Under the pieces are notes generated by a model. It worked only from the letters and a program-made list of their open reading frames with translations, was not told the DNA's origin and ran no database searches. Below, piece after piece: positions 28,492 to 38,450 of a stretch of 64,000 nucleotides of DNA. Source of the DNA: Drosophila persimilis (taxonomy: Eukaryota > Arthropoda > Insecta > Diptera > Drosophilidae); NCBI RefSeq assembly GCF_003286085.1, contig NW_020825340.1, positions 186,001-250,000 on the forward strand. The letters run 5' to 3'. Position numbers and translations under genes: made by a program. Position 1 is the first letter of the stretch. Each line of letters starts with the position of its first letter.

Positions 28492-31400
28492 CAGAAGCAG
28501 CGGACAAGCAGCATTGCATTGAGATAGGTCAGTCACACACACGCACACGAGTGCAGCGGCAGCGCAGTTTCTGCTTCAGCCAGAGAGCTTTGATAACTGC
28601 ATCAGCAGCAGAAGAGCAGCGCAGCGGCAGCGGAAGCGGCACAGCAAAGATTGGAAGAACTGCTCTAATTACGTTTGGCTAGGGGTTGGCCTCCACTTCT
28701 CAACCCCCTTAATAGTGTACACACCCCACCCTCTGCTTAATCAGAATGCAAGAATAAATAGCAGAAAATAAAACAAGTTTTTGTCTTTATTTTGGCAGAG
28801 GAATGCCTGTGTGTGTCTGTGCCATGTAAAACTTACACAATCGCAATAGCAGAGCAGAGCTGGTACACTTACACTCCTCCCTCACAGCTTGTCTTCACCA
28901 CTACACATCACTCTCTCTCTCTCCCGTTCGCTCTCTCTCGATTCACTTTTCTTTGTGCAATTCCAATAATTTTGCGCACTCTCTTTGCTAAAGCTCTTTC
29001 AACTGCAGCAGCAGCAGCAGCAGAAGCAGCAGCAGCGCAGCCACAAGAGAGCAAGAGACAAAGAGAGAAACTGCATCTGGGAGAGCAGCAGCGGCTGCAG
29101 AAGACATCTCTCTCTTTACTTGCACTTTCTGCTGCACTTTTAAGTGAAAAAGAGTAGCATTTGGTAGGTTTTAAGAAAAGTTAGTAAAAAAACCACAAAG
29201 GTGCAATAGGAAAAATACAGTAGGAGCAACAGATTAAAAGCTTCTTTGAGGGACAGCTTCCTCTTGCTTAAATGTACAGAACTATATACATATGTACATA
29301 CATACATGTGCATGTGGCTTCAATCTTCCATAGACATACATATGTATGTACATATGTGTATGTGTATGGGTGTTTCTGTATCTGATTTGCTTCGCTGACG
29401 CAATTACATCCCCTGACTCGTACTTTGACCTACGACAACAAATGATTAAGTGTCTGTGACAAAGAAATCGTGCCAAAATACAACCCTCAAAAGCTTTTTT
29501 TCGGCAAAAGCTTTCTCTCATATGAAAGGAGAGTAAATGGGAAGTTGGTTGGGGGGTGAGATTACAGACAGACAACATAAAACTTATTGCGCATTTACGT
29601 GGAAAAATGGTCTAGACAGGGATTTAAAGGCAGGCCGCAAGACAAAACTAACTAAAACCTGGAATCGAACAATAACTGTTATGGTGACATAATTAGTAAA
29701 ATAATAGGATCAGATTAATAGGAAAATGCAGCTCCATCGTAGAATCCTATGTTTAGATCTCCGCTGTATCTGCATCGCTCTCTTCTCAGTGAGTGTGTGC
29801 CCCCCCAGAGATTTCCAAATGGAAATTCCAATTTGAAATGAAAATGAAATTATTGCAAAATCGAAGCACGCACACATGGTCGTATCTAACGGTCTCTCTC
29901 GCTCTTACTCACGCTTGTTGCACTTTCTCGTGTGTGTGTATGTGTGGTTGTGTGTGTGTGTGTGTGTATGTGCGAAGTGCATTGACTTTTCTGCCTGTTG
30001 TTATGGCTGCTCTCCTCTCCTCTACCTTGCCATGTGTGTGTGTATGTGTGGCATGCGACCAACCCACATTGCAACGGCCAATTCCAATTTGTTGTAATTT
30101 TGTCTGTGGCTGTTGTAGTTGTTGCAAAATGCAAATAGTATCATAAAGCGCAACATGTTTGCTATTTAGCGAACCATTGGGGGGTGGTATTTAAATATGC
30201 GCAATTGTGCTGGTCGGGGGCGTCTGTTTTGGCTCTCATTTGTGTGTGAATTATTTAATGAGTTCGCTTGAGTGAAAGGAAAGAGCCATGTGGGAGAGGG
30301 GTCTAACCATTTGACGCACTCTTATTTACATATAGGATTTATATACATCTGTACATTTGTACATGTGCCCTTGTAGAAGCTGTTCTTATGTGCTGTATGT
30401 TTAATGTTTAAAAAGCCATTCTTCTTCTAGGGAGATGAAATATAAAACTTATTACTTCACTGTTTTTATCATTCAGCTGGTTGGCATCTTCCACTTCTGT
30501 TACCAGTACCACTTTGCCCATTCATCATCAGTTGTCAGATTTATGGTATTACGTGTACTCACCCTACCCTACCTACACTCACATCACGTATACGCCCCGC
30601 TGTAGTCCAACAAACACTCAAGTAATCATCATAAATGTAGTCAAATGTGAGGCTTTACTTTAAGAATACCTTTCGACATTGTATCTCAAATTAGTGCATT
30701 TGCAAAGTAGAATCTGCAACATTGTATCTGCGGATCGTTCTGTTGAACAGCGAAAGGAGATGGAAAGAATGGATGTTAAAAAACTAGTTTAGTAGGAATT
30801 GCGATGGATTGCATTGTGTGGCCACAGAGTTACGTGGTATTTAATTGAATAAATGAGATGGAACATATTGCCCGTACGACTGACTGATGGGTCCAGGCCC
30901 GGGAAAATGTGTGCTAAATTGATTGAGAGCTGCCCCGGGGGGGAGAGGGAGGCTGGGAGGCTGCCCGGCACAGTGAGTGCCATAAATTAACGGACAAACA
31001 TGAAACAAGTCTACTTAGAGTTGCATATCGTATAATTTTTACAAAAAAAAGATAGCCAAAACGAAGACAGAAAGCGAAAACTGGGTCAACCTGATGCACA
31101 GAGAGGCCTGCCTGCCTACGCAGCCGACGTTCACATCGCGGCGCGTCGCGGCGCGTCGCTGTTGCTGTCGCTGTCGCTGTCTATCCGGCCCCACAGAGAC
31201 GTGGCAAATATGTAACTCAAAAAGATATGCAGCAGCTGTGGATGTACATATCGTACATGTACTCGTAGAGCAGTGGATGTGGATGTACAAGCCGAAAAAT
31301 AAAGTAAAACCGTAACCCACGTTTCGCTTCATTTGCTCTCGCGATGGAAAAGTAAGTAAAAACGGCAGCTACACGACGCCAAATTTATGTCTGTTTGGAT

Positions 31401-32554
31401 TTCACCCACGCAGCAGCAGCAGCAACAGCAGCAACGGTGGCATGGGGCAGTCGTAACAGTGGCAATAACAGAGAGATAAAACCAACAGCAGAGGACATCT
31501 TAATAGCATCAACAGAACCTGTATCCCGCATGGAGAATGCGGGGAGGGACAAGCTTCTGGATAAGCTTCCAGAATTCCAGAAACTAACAAAAAAAGGTAC
31601 AGGGAAAGCTCCGTAATGGTGGAAATATTAATAATCTGCTTAATGGATGGATATTTTAGCAACTGTTACTGTACTGCAAGTGAGAGTAACAGACGTGCAG
31701 AGAGCGAGCGAGAGCGAGAGGGAGAGGGAGAGGGAGAGAGAGAGAGACTCTGTCCACAAAGTCGTGATTCCGCCTGCCGCCACCGCCTGGACCAGCGTTC
31801 ACTTTCAAAATCAGTGAAATGTAACCAAAAAAACAATAAAAAAGAAGAGTGAATTGATGTTGCATTGTGTTCGGCTGTCTGTTAGCTGTTTGCATTATTC
31901 ACTTGGCTTACAAATAGAGGTTAATTTATTATGACTTGATTGAGCCGAGAGCAGGCGCATCAAATATGCAAGGCAAGAGAAACTGCAGTTGGGGAAACCC
32001 ACTGCGGTGCATAAATTATACAAATATTATGAAGATAACACACAAGGATGCAGGCTTTATCATCTATGGGAACTCTGTAAAAGTTTACGAGTCTGTCTGA
32101 ATTCATCTTTGGGGGAATTCCCCTGCGTTGCCTGGACTCCAGACTACTGGAGATCTGGCAACTCTGTGAAAGCTACCCTCAAAGAAAAAATGGAGCATGA
32201 CTCAGAGATCCGATGCTCTTGATTGTACGAATGGCACGGCCCTACCGCAAATGCAAAGGGCATGCCAAGCCTTAATGGTCGAGAGCTGTTCATGTTATTG
32301 GAATCAATTACAATGATCCAGAACTCCAGACATACATAAATACATACACATACATATGTACATAAGTACATACATATGTACATGTGTATCCATGCTGTCG
32401 GAGGCAGATAAACATCCGAGAGGGAAGGAATGCAATCGTTGCAACCGACAATGACCTTCGGGGCTGCTGATCTGACATTGAACACTGGACGGACTGGCCT
32501 GCAGATGGAGGGGTGGTACGCATTTGTGCGCGTGTATGCGTTATGTATTGTACG

Positions 32555-32558
32555 TACA
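32555..32558. repeat. Target-site duplication of the errantivirus, left copy
   Basis: TACA lies directly before the 5' LTR. The matching TACA at 40416-40419 follows the 3' LTR. Four-base duplications at alternating pyrimidine-purine sites such as TACATA are typical of gypsy-group integration. Confidence 0.95.
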
Positions 32559-33090
32559 AGTTAACGTACCCAATTCCATTGAGCTCTTATACGAGTTGTA
32601 AACAATCTTTGGTTTTCCAAAACGAAAACAATTTCAATCTTGGGCCTCCGCCTAATTGATTTCTAAGATGTACAATCTCAAGCGCCCCCGCCGCAATCCC
32701 ATTCTTTGACACTCGCCTAAATGGAAAACCAATGTTTGCCCACACCCGGCTTCTCATAAACAATCTCACTCCCGGCTTTCTGCAGATCCTGCACTTTAGG
32801 CCTTTTACAGTTCTCTCTTTGGATGACGAAATCTAATACTCGGGATGGCGAAATCAATTGAAATGTTTATAGAAAAACGATTCCCGAAAGGGATCAACGA
32901 TGCAAAGATCAGAAAGTTCAAATCAGTCTTGATCCAGCAGCGACACCGCAAAGTCTAGCTAAATATTAAGATCGCGCAATCCCTTGGCCCGGAATTCCTT
33001 TGTGACCCTCTACTTAAATCTATATCAGTGAAGTTCGAAGTAAAATAAAAACTTTTTAAAAACACAATCCGCTACCGCAGTTGTTTAATT
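32559..33090 (+). repeat. 5' LTR
   Basis: 532 bp, from AGTTAACGTACCC to GTTTAATT. Reading base by base I found no difference from the 3' LTR. An AATAAAA near 33046 in the R/U5 part could serve polyadenylation. Confidence 0.95.
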
Positions 33091-33107
33091 GGCGCCCAAC
33101 GTGGGGC
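33090..33107 (+). other. Primer binding site, tRNA-Lys type
   Basis: TGGCGCCCAACGTGGGGC overlaps the last T of the LTR by one base, as in gypsy. This 18-mer is complementary to the 3' end of the tRNA-Lys(1,2) primer known from several retroviruses. Confidence 0.85.
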
Positions 33108-33280
33108 GACGTTGTCTAAAAAGCACCGAATGATAAAAGTGTTGCGTCGTGCCGAAACCCGAAGGACAATTAATTAATGGAATAAATCCTTCAAAATTAA
33201 AAACGCGGAGTGACTGTGTGATATAGATAAAAAAAAGTGAGATAAAAAGGAAACAAACCGGAGCTTAGGGTGTGCAAAAA

Positions 33281-33330
33281 CAAATACAAATACAAATACA
33301 AATACAAATACAAATACAAATACAAATACA
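33281..33330 (+). repeat. CAAATA hexamer array in the element leader
   Basis: About eight perfect CAAATA copies in the untranslated leader between the primer binding site and gag. In gypsy itself this region holds the Su(Hw) insulator repeats; I see no run of Su(Hw)-type sites here. Confidence 0.9.
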
Positions 33331-33701
33331 ACGCAAAATACAAATAAAACAAAAAGCTAATCAAGGCAATTCGTAAATACAAAAAAAACCAAAGAAACCC
33401 AAAGTTTTTAAAAAAACAAAACCAACAAAACCGACAAAACCAAAATACAAAGAAAGTGAAACGATCAGCGAAGCCAAAGAAGGAAGACCCCCAGAAGACC
33501 CAGCTGAGCAAAGAAATTTAAGAAGGAAGACCCGTTCGAAGATCTGCCAAACTAAGAAGGACGACCCCTACCGGATATTTCGTGAGCAAGAGTTGTATTA
33601 ATAAATATATAAGTTCAATTAGGATATATAAGATTATAAAAACTAACATATAAGAAAAATTAAAAGTGGATCAGCTAACTTTAGATTTTGAAAAACTAAA
33701 A

Positions 33702-34910
33702 ATGATTAACTCTCAAGCAAGGACCGATCTCACAGCAGATCTGGTCAAACAATTGAAAGCACTTCAAATTTCACAAGTACAAGAGCAAATTGTAAATTTA
33801 AAACAACAAATAGAAACTAAATCCGATCAGGTATCGGATTATCAGGCAGAAACAATAGACGAGACAATAAGAGACGACACCACATTGAAGGTAATAGAAT
33901 CCCTACCAATTTTTAATGGTGGATTAAACCAATATGTAGGATGGAGGGAAGCTGCAGAAACTGCAGTGAAGTTATATAAGAAAGGAAGTAAGCAATATTA
34001 TATTGCATTAACAATTTTGAGAAACAAAATAACAGGACCAGCACATGACGCACTGACCAACCACGGGACAGTTCTAAATTTTGATGCCATACTTTCACGG
34101 CTTGACTTTGTTTACAGTGACAAGAGACCTATTTACATAATAGAACAGGAATTAAGCGTTCTCCGACAAGGGAACCTTTCAATTATAGATTTCTATAACG
34201 AGGTTAACAAGAAAATGACCTTGTTAATAAATAAGACAATAATGACTCACGGAAAGGACAGTGAGATCACCAAGGAATCAAATAAAAAAATTAGAGACAA
34301 TGCCTTACGCATTTTTGTCACTGGCCTAAACGGCGGCATTGCTGAAATCCTATTTTCATTGAATCCCCCAGATTTACCGAATGCCTTAGCAAAGGTACAG
34401 GAATTGCAATCTAATAACATTCGGGCCCAATTTGCCTACCAATTCAGCGGTCCCAGAAATTCAGGGAATAATAATTTTAATACCTTAAGATTCAACCAAC
34501 GACAACCTAGGACTAACAGTTCACCATTCGACCAAAAAAGGGATTTGCAGAGGAATAACATGTCTTGGGGACAACCCTATTTCTTGGGTAATAGACAACA
34601 AAATCAGGCCCCAGAACCAATGGAGGTAGACGAATCTATACAAATCCGGAACCGACAGAACAGCAATCAATTCAGGGGAAATAATAACAATAGAAATTAT
34701 CGGGAGAATACTAACGGTTATTTTAGGAGAAATAATAACAATTATAGCCAAGCCCAGCATTTTAGGGCAAACGTAGTCCCGAATAATCAGTCTAACGACA
34801 ATCCAGCGCAGAAACGAAAACTAAACGAAATGTCGGAACAACCGGCTAATAAAGCAATGAGGATAAATAACATTGAGGAGGATCATTTTTTAGATCAGCC
34901 CCCGAAGTAG
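33702..34910 (+). CDS. gag: Errantivirus Gag
   Basis: Structural capsid protein of the retroelement, which packages its RNA in cytoplasmic particles. From the first ATG (33702) it is 402 residues. The frame is open from 33654, and a GTG at 33666 followed by DQLTLDFEKLK looks protein-like, so the true start may be a non-ATG codon or a mutated ATG. The central region is a retrotransposon capsid fold (LPIFNGGLNQYVGWREAAE, LSVLRQGNLSIIDFYNEVN). The C-terminal third is Asn/Arg/Gln-rich and has no CCHC zinc knuckle, as in gypsy. It ends with TAG at 34908-34910, overlapping the pol frame. Confidence 0.85.
   Translation: MINSQARTDLTADLVKQLKALQISQVQEQIVNLKQQIETKSDQVSDYQAETIDETIRDDTTLKVIESLPIFNGGLNQYVGWREAAETAVKLYKKGSKQYYIALTILRNKITGPAHDALTNHGTVLNFDAILSRLDFVYSDKRPIYIIEQELSVLRQGNLSIIDFYNEVNKKMTLLINKTIMTHGKDSEITKESNKKIRDNALRIFVTGLNGGIAEILFSLNPPDLPNALAKVQELQSNNIRAQFAYQFSGPRNSGNNNFNTLRFNQRQPRTNSSPFDQKRDLQRNNMSWGQPYFLGNRQQNQAPEPMEVDESIQIRNRQNSNQFRGNNNNRNYRENTNGYFRRNNNNYSQAQHFRANVVPNNQSNDNPAQKRKLNEMSEQPANKAMRINNIEEDHFLDQPPK
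34886..34892 (+). promoter_or_regulatory. Putative -1 ribosomal frameshift site
   Basis: T TTT TTA fits the X XXY YYZ rule exactly in the gag frame (TTT TTA codons). A slip by one base back enters the pol frame, which is open from 34877. It lies 16 bases before the gag stop. The same heptamer is used at the HIV-1 gag-pol junction. Confidence 0.8.
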
Positions 34911-37900
34911 GTCTGCCCTACCTAAAAAGAGTAGACAAAAAAATAAACAGAGAATTAAAAGTTTTGATAGATACGGGAGCAACTTCCTGTTATATAAAAA
35001 AAGGAATTTACGACAATAAAAATGAATTACCAATCTATAAGAAAGTTGCTACAGTGAATGGGTTTTCAATAATTAAATATTTCCATAATATAACAATTTT
35101 CAACACAAAGCAAGTGTTTTATGAAATAGATGGAATGGAGGCAGATTTACTAATAGGATTTAACCTATTAAAGAAAATCGGAGCGGTTATTGATACAGGA
35201 AAGGGGACTTTAAGTTATAAAGACAATGAGGAGAAACTAATATATGACGAGGTCCTTTCTTTAAACAAATTAACCTTTATAGAAGGAAAAACCATCCTTC
35301 CGTTGAAGGAATATATAATAAAAAAATATTTTGAAGAAGAAAAAGAAATGAAAAGCGATTCAGTAAAGGTAGAAGGAAGTTTATATAGCTTGGGATCAAA
35401 AAATCCTGAGCACGCCGACGAAGAATTATCCGTCAATAGTTTGGGATTCAAATATCCTGAGCCCGCCGTCGTTGAATTATCCGACATCCAAAGTTTTAAT
35501 AGTTTGGGATTAAAATATCCTGAGCACGCCGTCGTTGAATTATCCGACACTAAAAGTTCGAATAGTTTGGGATTAAAGAATCCTGAACACGCCGTCGTTG
35601 AATTATCCGACAATAAACAATTTAAAAGTTTGGGATGCAAAAATCCTGAACGCGCCGTCGTAGAAATATCCGACATTCAAAATTATGCAAATTCTGAATT
35701 GAAAAAAATGAAATTGTATAACACAATAACCTACAAAGAGGACAATTTAGAAAATCTCAGAGAGAAAATGGTATCTATCATCGAAGAAGACCATGCCAAT
35801 ATAAATTTACAGTTACCGTTCAGAACGGATATAAAAGGAGAGATTAACACTGAACACGATAGACCGGTATATGGCAAGCAGTATCCATACGCTTATTCGG
35901 TTAACGATTTCGTTAATAACGAAATAAGTAAAATGTTAGATGAAGGTATAATCAGACCTAGTAAAAGCCCATATAATTCACCGGTAATAGTAGTACCAAA
36001 GAAGGGAGTAAATGAGGACGGAACTCCTAAGCATAGATTAGTAATAGACTTTAAGAAACTTAATGAAAACACTATACCGGATAGATACCCTATGCAAGAT
36101 CCTTCAGTAATCCTTGCCAATTTAGGTAAAGCGAAATATTTCTCGGCCATTGACTTAGAGTCAGGTTTCTATCAGATTTTAATGAGGGAATCAGATATTG
36201 AAAAAACATCTTTTTCCATAAATAACGGCAAATATGAATTTCTAAGAATGCCTATGGGATTGACGAACGCTCCCAGAATTTTCCAAAGGGCAATGGACGA
36301 TATACTTAGAGAACAAGTTGGGAAAACTTGTCACGTTTATATGGACGATATAATAATATTTTCAAAAACTATAGAACAACATTATAAAGATCTAATTCAT
36401 ATAATTCAGATATTGCAAAACGCTAACATGAAAATTTCACTTGAAAAGTCTAAATTCTTTCAATTGGAAACCAAATTTCTGGGATACATTGTTTCCCAAA
36501 ATATCATTAAAACAGATCCAGACAAAATCTCCACAATACAAAACTATCCAATTCCTAAAAATATCAGAGAGCTACGTAGCTTCTTAGGACTAACAGGGTA
36601 TTACAGAAAATTTGTCCGAAATTATGCCACAATTGCCAAACCTTTAACAAAATATCTGAGCGGAGTAAATGGGAAAGTTTCACGAAGGGCATCCAAGAAA
36701 GCATTAATACAGCTGGATGAACCAGCAATTGGAGCATTTAATAATTTAAAGGACAGTTTAATAGCACATATTGAATTAGTACAACCAGATTACAATAAAA
36801 AATTCACATTAACCACAGATGCATCGGACATAGCAATAGGTGCAGTTTTGTCGCAAGATGGGAATCCCATAACATTTATTTCTAAAACTTTAAGTAAAAC
36901 CGAGCAATTATATGCTACTAATAAAAAAGAATTATTAGCTATTGTATGGGCATTAAAAAATTTGCGAAATTATTTATACGGAGTGAGTGGAATTGAAATA
37001 CATACAGATCACCAACCTTTGTCCTTTGCAATGTCGCAAAAAAATCCAAATGTTGAAATGAAACGTTGGTATTACTTCATAGAAAGTTTCACACCAAAAA
37101 TCATTTATAAGCCAGGCTCAACTAACGTAGTAGCGGACGCGTTATCTCGGATTAAAATAAATCATATGACAGATAGTGATGTCGACCAGACAGAATCAGA
37201 ATCAGACATAAATACTCAGCATTCAGCAGAGAGTAGTTTCGAAAACGTCATTCAAGAGACTAGCAAGCCTCTAAACCAATTTAAACAGCAGCTACTATTA
37301 GCGCAAGGGAGATTCACAGTTCATGAGTTAGTAAGAGTTTATGAAAATACCCGACATATTATTGAATTTGATACGGTTGACAATCTGCTAATCATTTTAA
37401 AAGAATTTATTCAGCCTCACTTAACCACAGGAATACACTGCACTTTAGAAGATTTATACCTTATCCAAAATAAGCTAAAGGAAAACTTCATAAATAAATT
37501 TCTCTTCACAAGAAAGTTCCTCCAAGATGTAGTAAATTCAGAAGATAAAGCTATAATTATAGAAGAAACACATTGCAGAGCCCATAGAGGACTAGACGAA
37601 AATTACAAACAAATAACTAAGCTGTATTATTGGCCAAACCTGCACAAAAAATTAAAAGAATATATAAAAAATTGTGAGATCTGTAACAAAAACAAATATC
37701 GGAGACACCCTGTAAAAATTCCAATTGGGGAAGCTCCCATTCCAGCAAAAGAAGGAGATCAATTACACTTAGACATATACTATGCCCAAAACCTAACATT
37801 CATAACTTGTATAGATTCTTATTCCAAATACTTGGTGGTCAAGGAAATTCAAAGTAAATTAAACATTGAAAATAAGGTAATGGAAATTTTACAACACTTT

Positions 37901-38434
37901 CCGTTAGCAACATCATTAATGACTGACAACGAACCAAGCTTTACTTCAGCACAATTTAGATCATTCATACAAAGAAGTAACTTAACTATTTATTATGCTG
38001 ATCCCAGACACAGCACCTCAAATGGTCAGGTAGAAAGGGTACATTCCACACTAACAGAAATAGCGCGGTGCATCAAGGATGAACTAAATCTAACAGATTA
38101 TTCAGAAATAATAATAAGGGCGGCACTGAAATATAACCTGACGATACATTCAACGACCAATCAAATGCCATATGACATATTGTATAACAAAATAGAACAC
38201 AAACATAATCCAATATTACTTAAGGAAGCTCAGACCAAAATGCTTAAGATACATAACAAAGATAGAAGAGAAAAAGATTATAAAATAGGAGAAGTAGTCT
38301 ATGAAAAGAAATTCGGGGAAAGAAATAAACTTCAATCCCGATACAAAAAGCAGGTAGTTAAGGAAAATCGACCGAATAAAATTATAATCAACAATAGAAA
38401 CAGAATTATACATAAAGATAACATCAAATATTAA
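34892..38434 (+). CDS. pol: Errantivirus Pol polyprotein (PR, RT, RNase H, IN)
   Basis: The frame is uninterrupted from the frameshift site to TAA at 38432-38434, about 1,180 residues. Domains in order: aspartic protease (LIDTGATSCY, 34955-34984), a 21-residue tandem repeat region (35388-35676), reverse transcriptase (LRMPMGLTNAPRIFQRAM, then the YMDD catalytic box at 36338-36349), RNase H (TTDAS at about 36813, TDHQPL at about 37004), and integrase. The integrase zinc-binding part has H-x3-H and C-x2-C (CEICNKNK). Its catalytic core shows D (LHLDIY), D (MTDNEPSF) and E (GQVERVHS). No stop or frame break was found, so the copy may encode working enzymes. It is expressed as a Gag-Pol fusion by inference. 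Confidence 0.92.
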   Translation, partial: RSAPEVGLPYLKRVDKKINRELKVLIDTGATSCYIKKGIYDNKNELPIYKKVATVNGFSIIKYFHNITIFNTKQVFYEIDGMEADLLIGFNLLKKIGAVIDTGKGTLSYKDNEEKLIYDEVLSLNKLTFIEGKTILPLKEYIIKKYFEEEKEMKSDSVKVEGSLYSLGSKNPEHADEELSVNSLGFKYPEPAVVELSDIQSFNSLGLKYPEHAVVELSDTKSSNSLGLKNPEHAVVELSDNKQFKSLGCKNPERAVVEISDIQNYANSELKKMKLYNTITYKEDNLENLREKMVSIIEEDHANINLQLPFRTDIKGEINTEHDRPVYGKQYPYAYSVNDFVNNEISKMLDEGIIRPSKSPYNSPVIVVPKKGVNEDGTPKHRLVIDFKKLNENTIPDRYPMQDPSVILANLGKAKYFSAIDLESGFYQILMRESDIEKTSFSINNGKYEFLRMPMGLTNAPRIFQRAMDDILREQVGKTCHVYMDDIIIFSKTIEQHYKDLIHIIQILQNANMKISLEKSKFFQLETKFLGYIVSQNIIKTDPDKISTIQNYPIPKNIRELRSFLGLTGYYRKFVRNYATIAKPLTKYLSGVNGKVSRRASKKALIQLDEPAIGAFNNLKDSLIAHIELVQPDYNKKFTLTTDASDIAIGAVLSQDGNPITFISKTLSKTEQLYATNKKELLAIVWALKNLRNYLYGVSGIEIHTDHQPLSFAMSQKNPNVEMKRWYYFIESFTPKIIYKPGSTNVVADALSRIKINHMTDSDVDQTESESDINTQHSAESSFENVIQETSKPLNQFKQQLLLAQGRFTVHELVRVYENTRHIIEFDTVDNLLIILKEFIQPHLTTGIHCTLEDLYLIQNKLKENFINKFLFTRKFLQDVVNSEDKAIIIEETHCRAHRGLDENYKQITKLYYWPNLHKKLKEYIKNCEICNKNKYRRHPVKIPIGEAPIPAKEGDQLHLDIYYAQNLTFITCIDSYSKYLVVKEIQSKLNIENKVMEILQHFPLATSLMTDNEPSFTSAQFRSFIQRSNLTIYYADPRHSTSNGQVERVHSTLTEIARCIKDELNLTDYSEIIIRAALKYNLTIHSTTNQMPYDILYNKIEHKHNPILLKEAQTKMLKIHNKDRREKDYKIGEVVYEKKFGERNKLQSRYKKQVVKENRPNKIIINNRNRIIHKDNIKY
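35388..35676 (+). repeat. In-frame 63-bp tandem repeat between protease and RT
   Basis: Five units of roughly NSLGxKxPEHAVVELSD-type sequence start at 35388, 35438, 35501, 35564 and 35627. The last four are spaced exactly 63 bp (21 residues), and the first is 50 bp. All units stay in the pol frame. Confidence 0.9.
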
Positions 38435-38435
38435 A

Positions 38436-38447
38436 TATTTTTTCCAG
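38436..38447 (+). promoter_or_regulatory. Putative splice acceptor for env mRNA
   Basis: A pyrimidine-rich tract, ATTTTTTCCAG, ends three bases before the env ATG at 38451. In gypsy, Env is made from a spliced subgenomic RNA, so this is the expected acceptor position. Confidence 0.6.
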
Positions 38448-38450
38448 AAA

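Larger units (their letters stand above)
18406..32554. other. Gene desert upstream of Oatp74D
   Basis: About 14 kb hold no ORF that looks like a real protein. There are microsatellites, A+T-rich MITEs and C+T/GA-rich blocks. The position 5' of a developmentally regulated transporter makes it a natural place for Oatp74D enhancers and 5' exons. Specific items seen: a TATAAAA with a nearby inverted repeat at 21.08-21.21 kb, a TA-flanked MITE at 21740-22008, a 19-G run at 28251-28269, and CAG- and GAGAG-dense blocks at 28.4-29.15 kb and 31.69-31.75 kb. Confidence 0.6.

Noticed and set aside
33091-33701. Su(Hw) insulator in the element leader, as in gypsy
   Set aside because: No cluster of TGCATA-type sites could be seen by eye; only the CAAATA array is present.
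35215-35676. 153-residue minus-strand ORF with repeats
   Set aside because: Antisense image of the pol tandem repeat.
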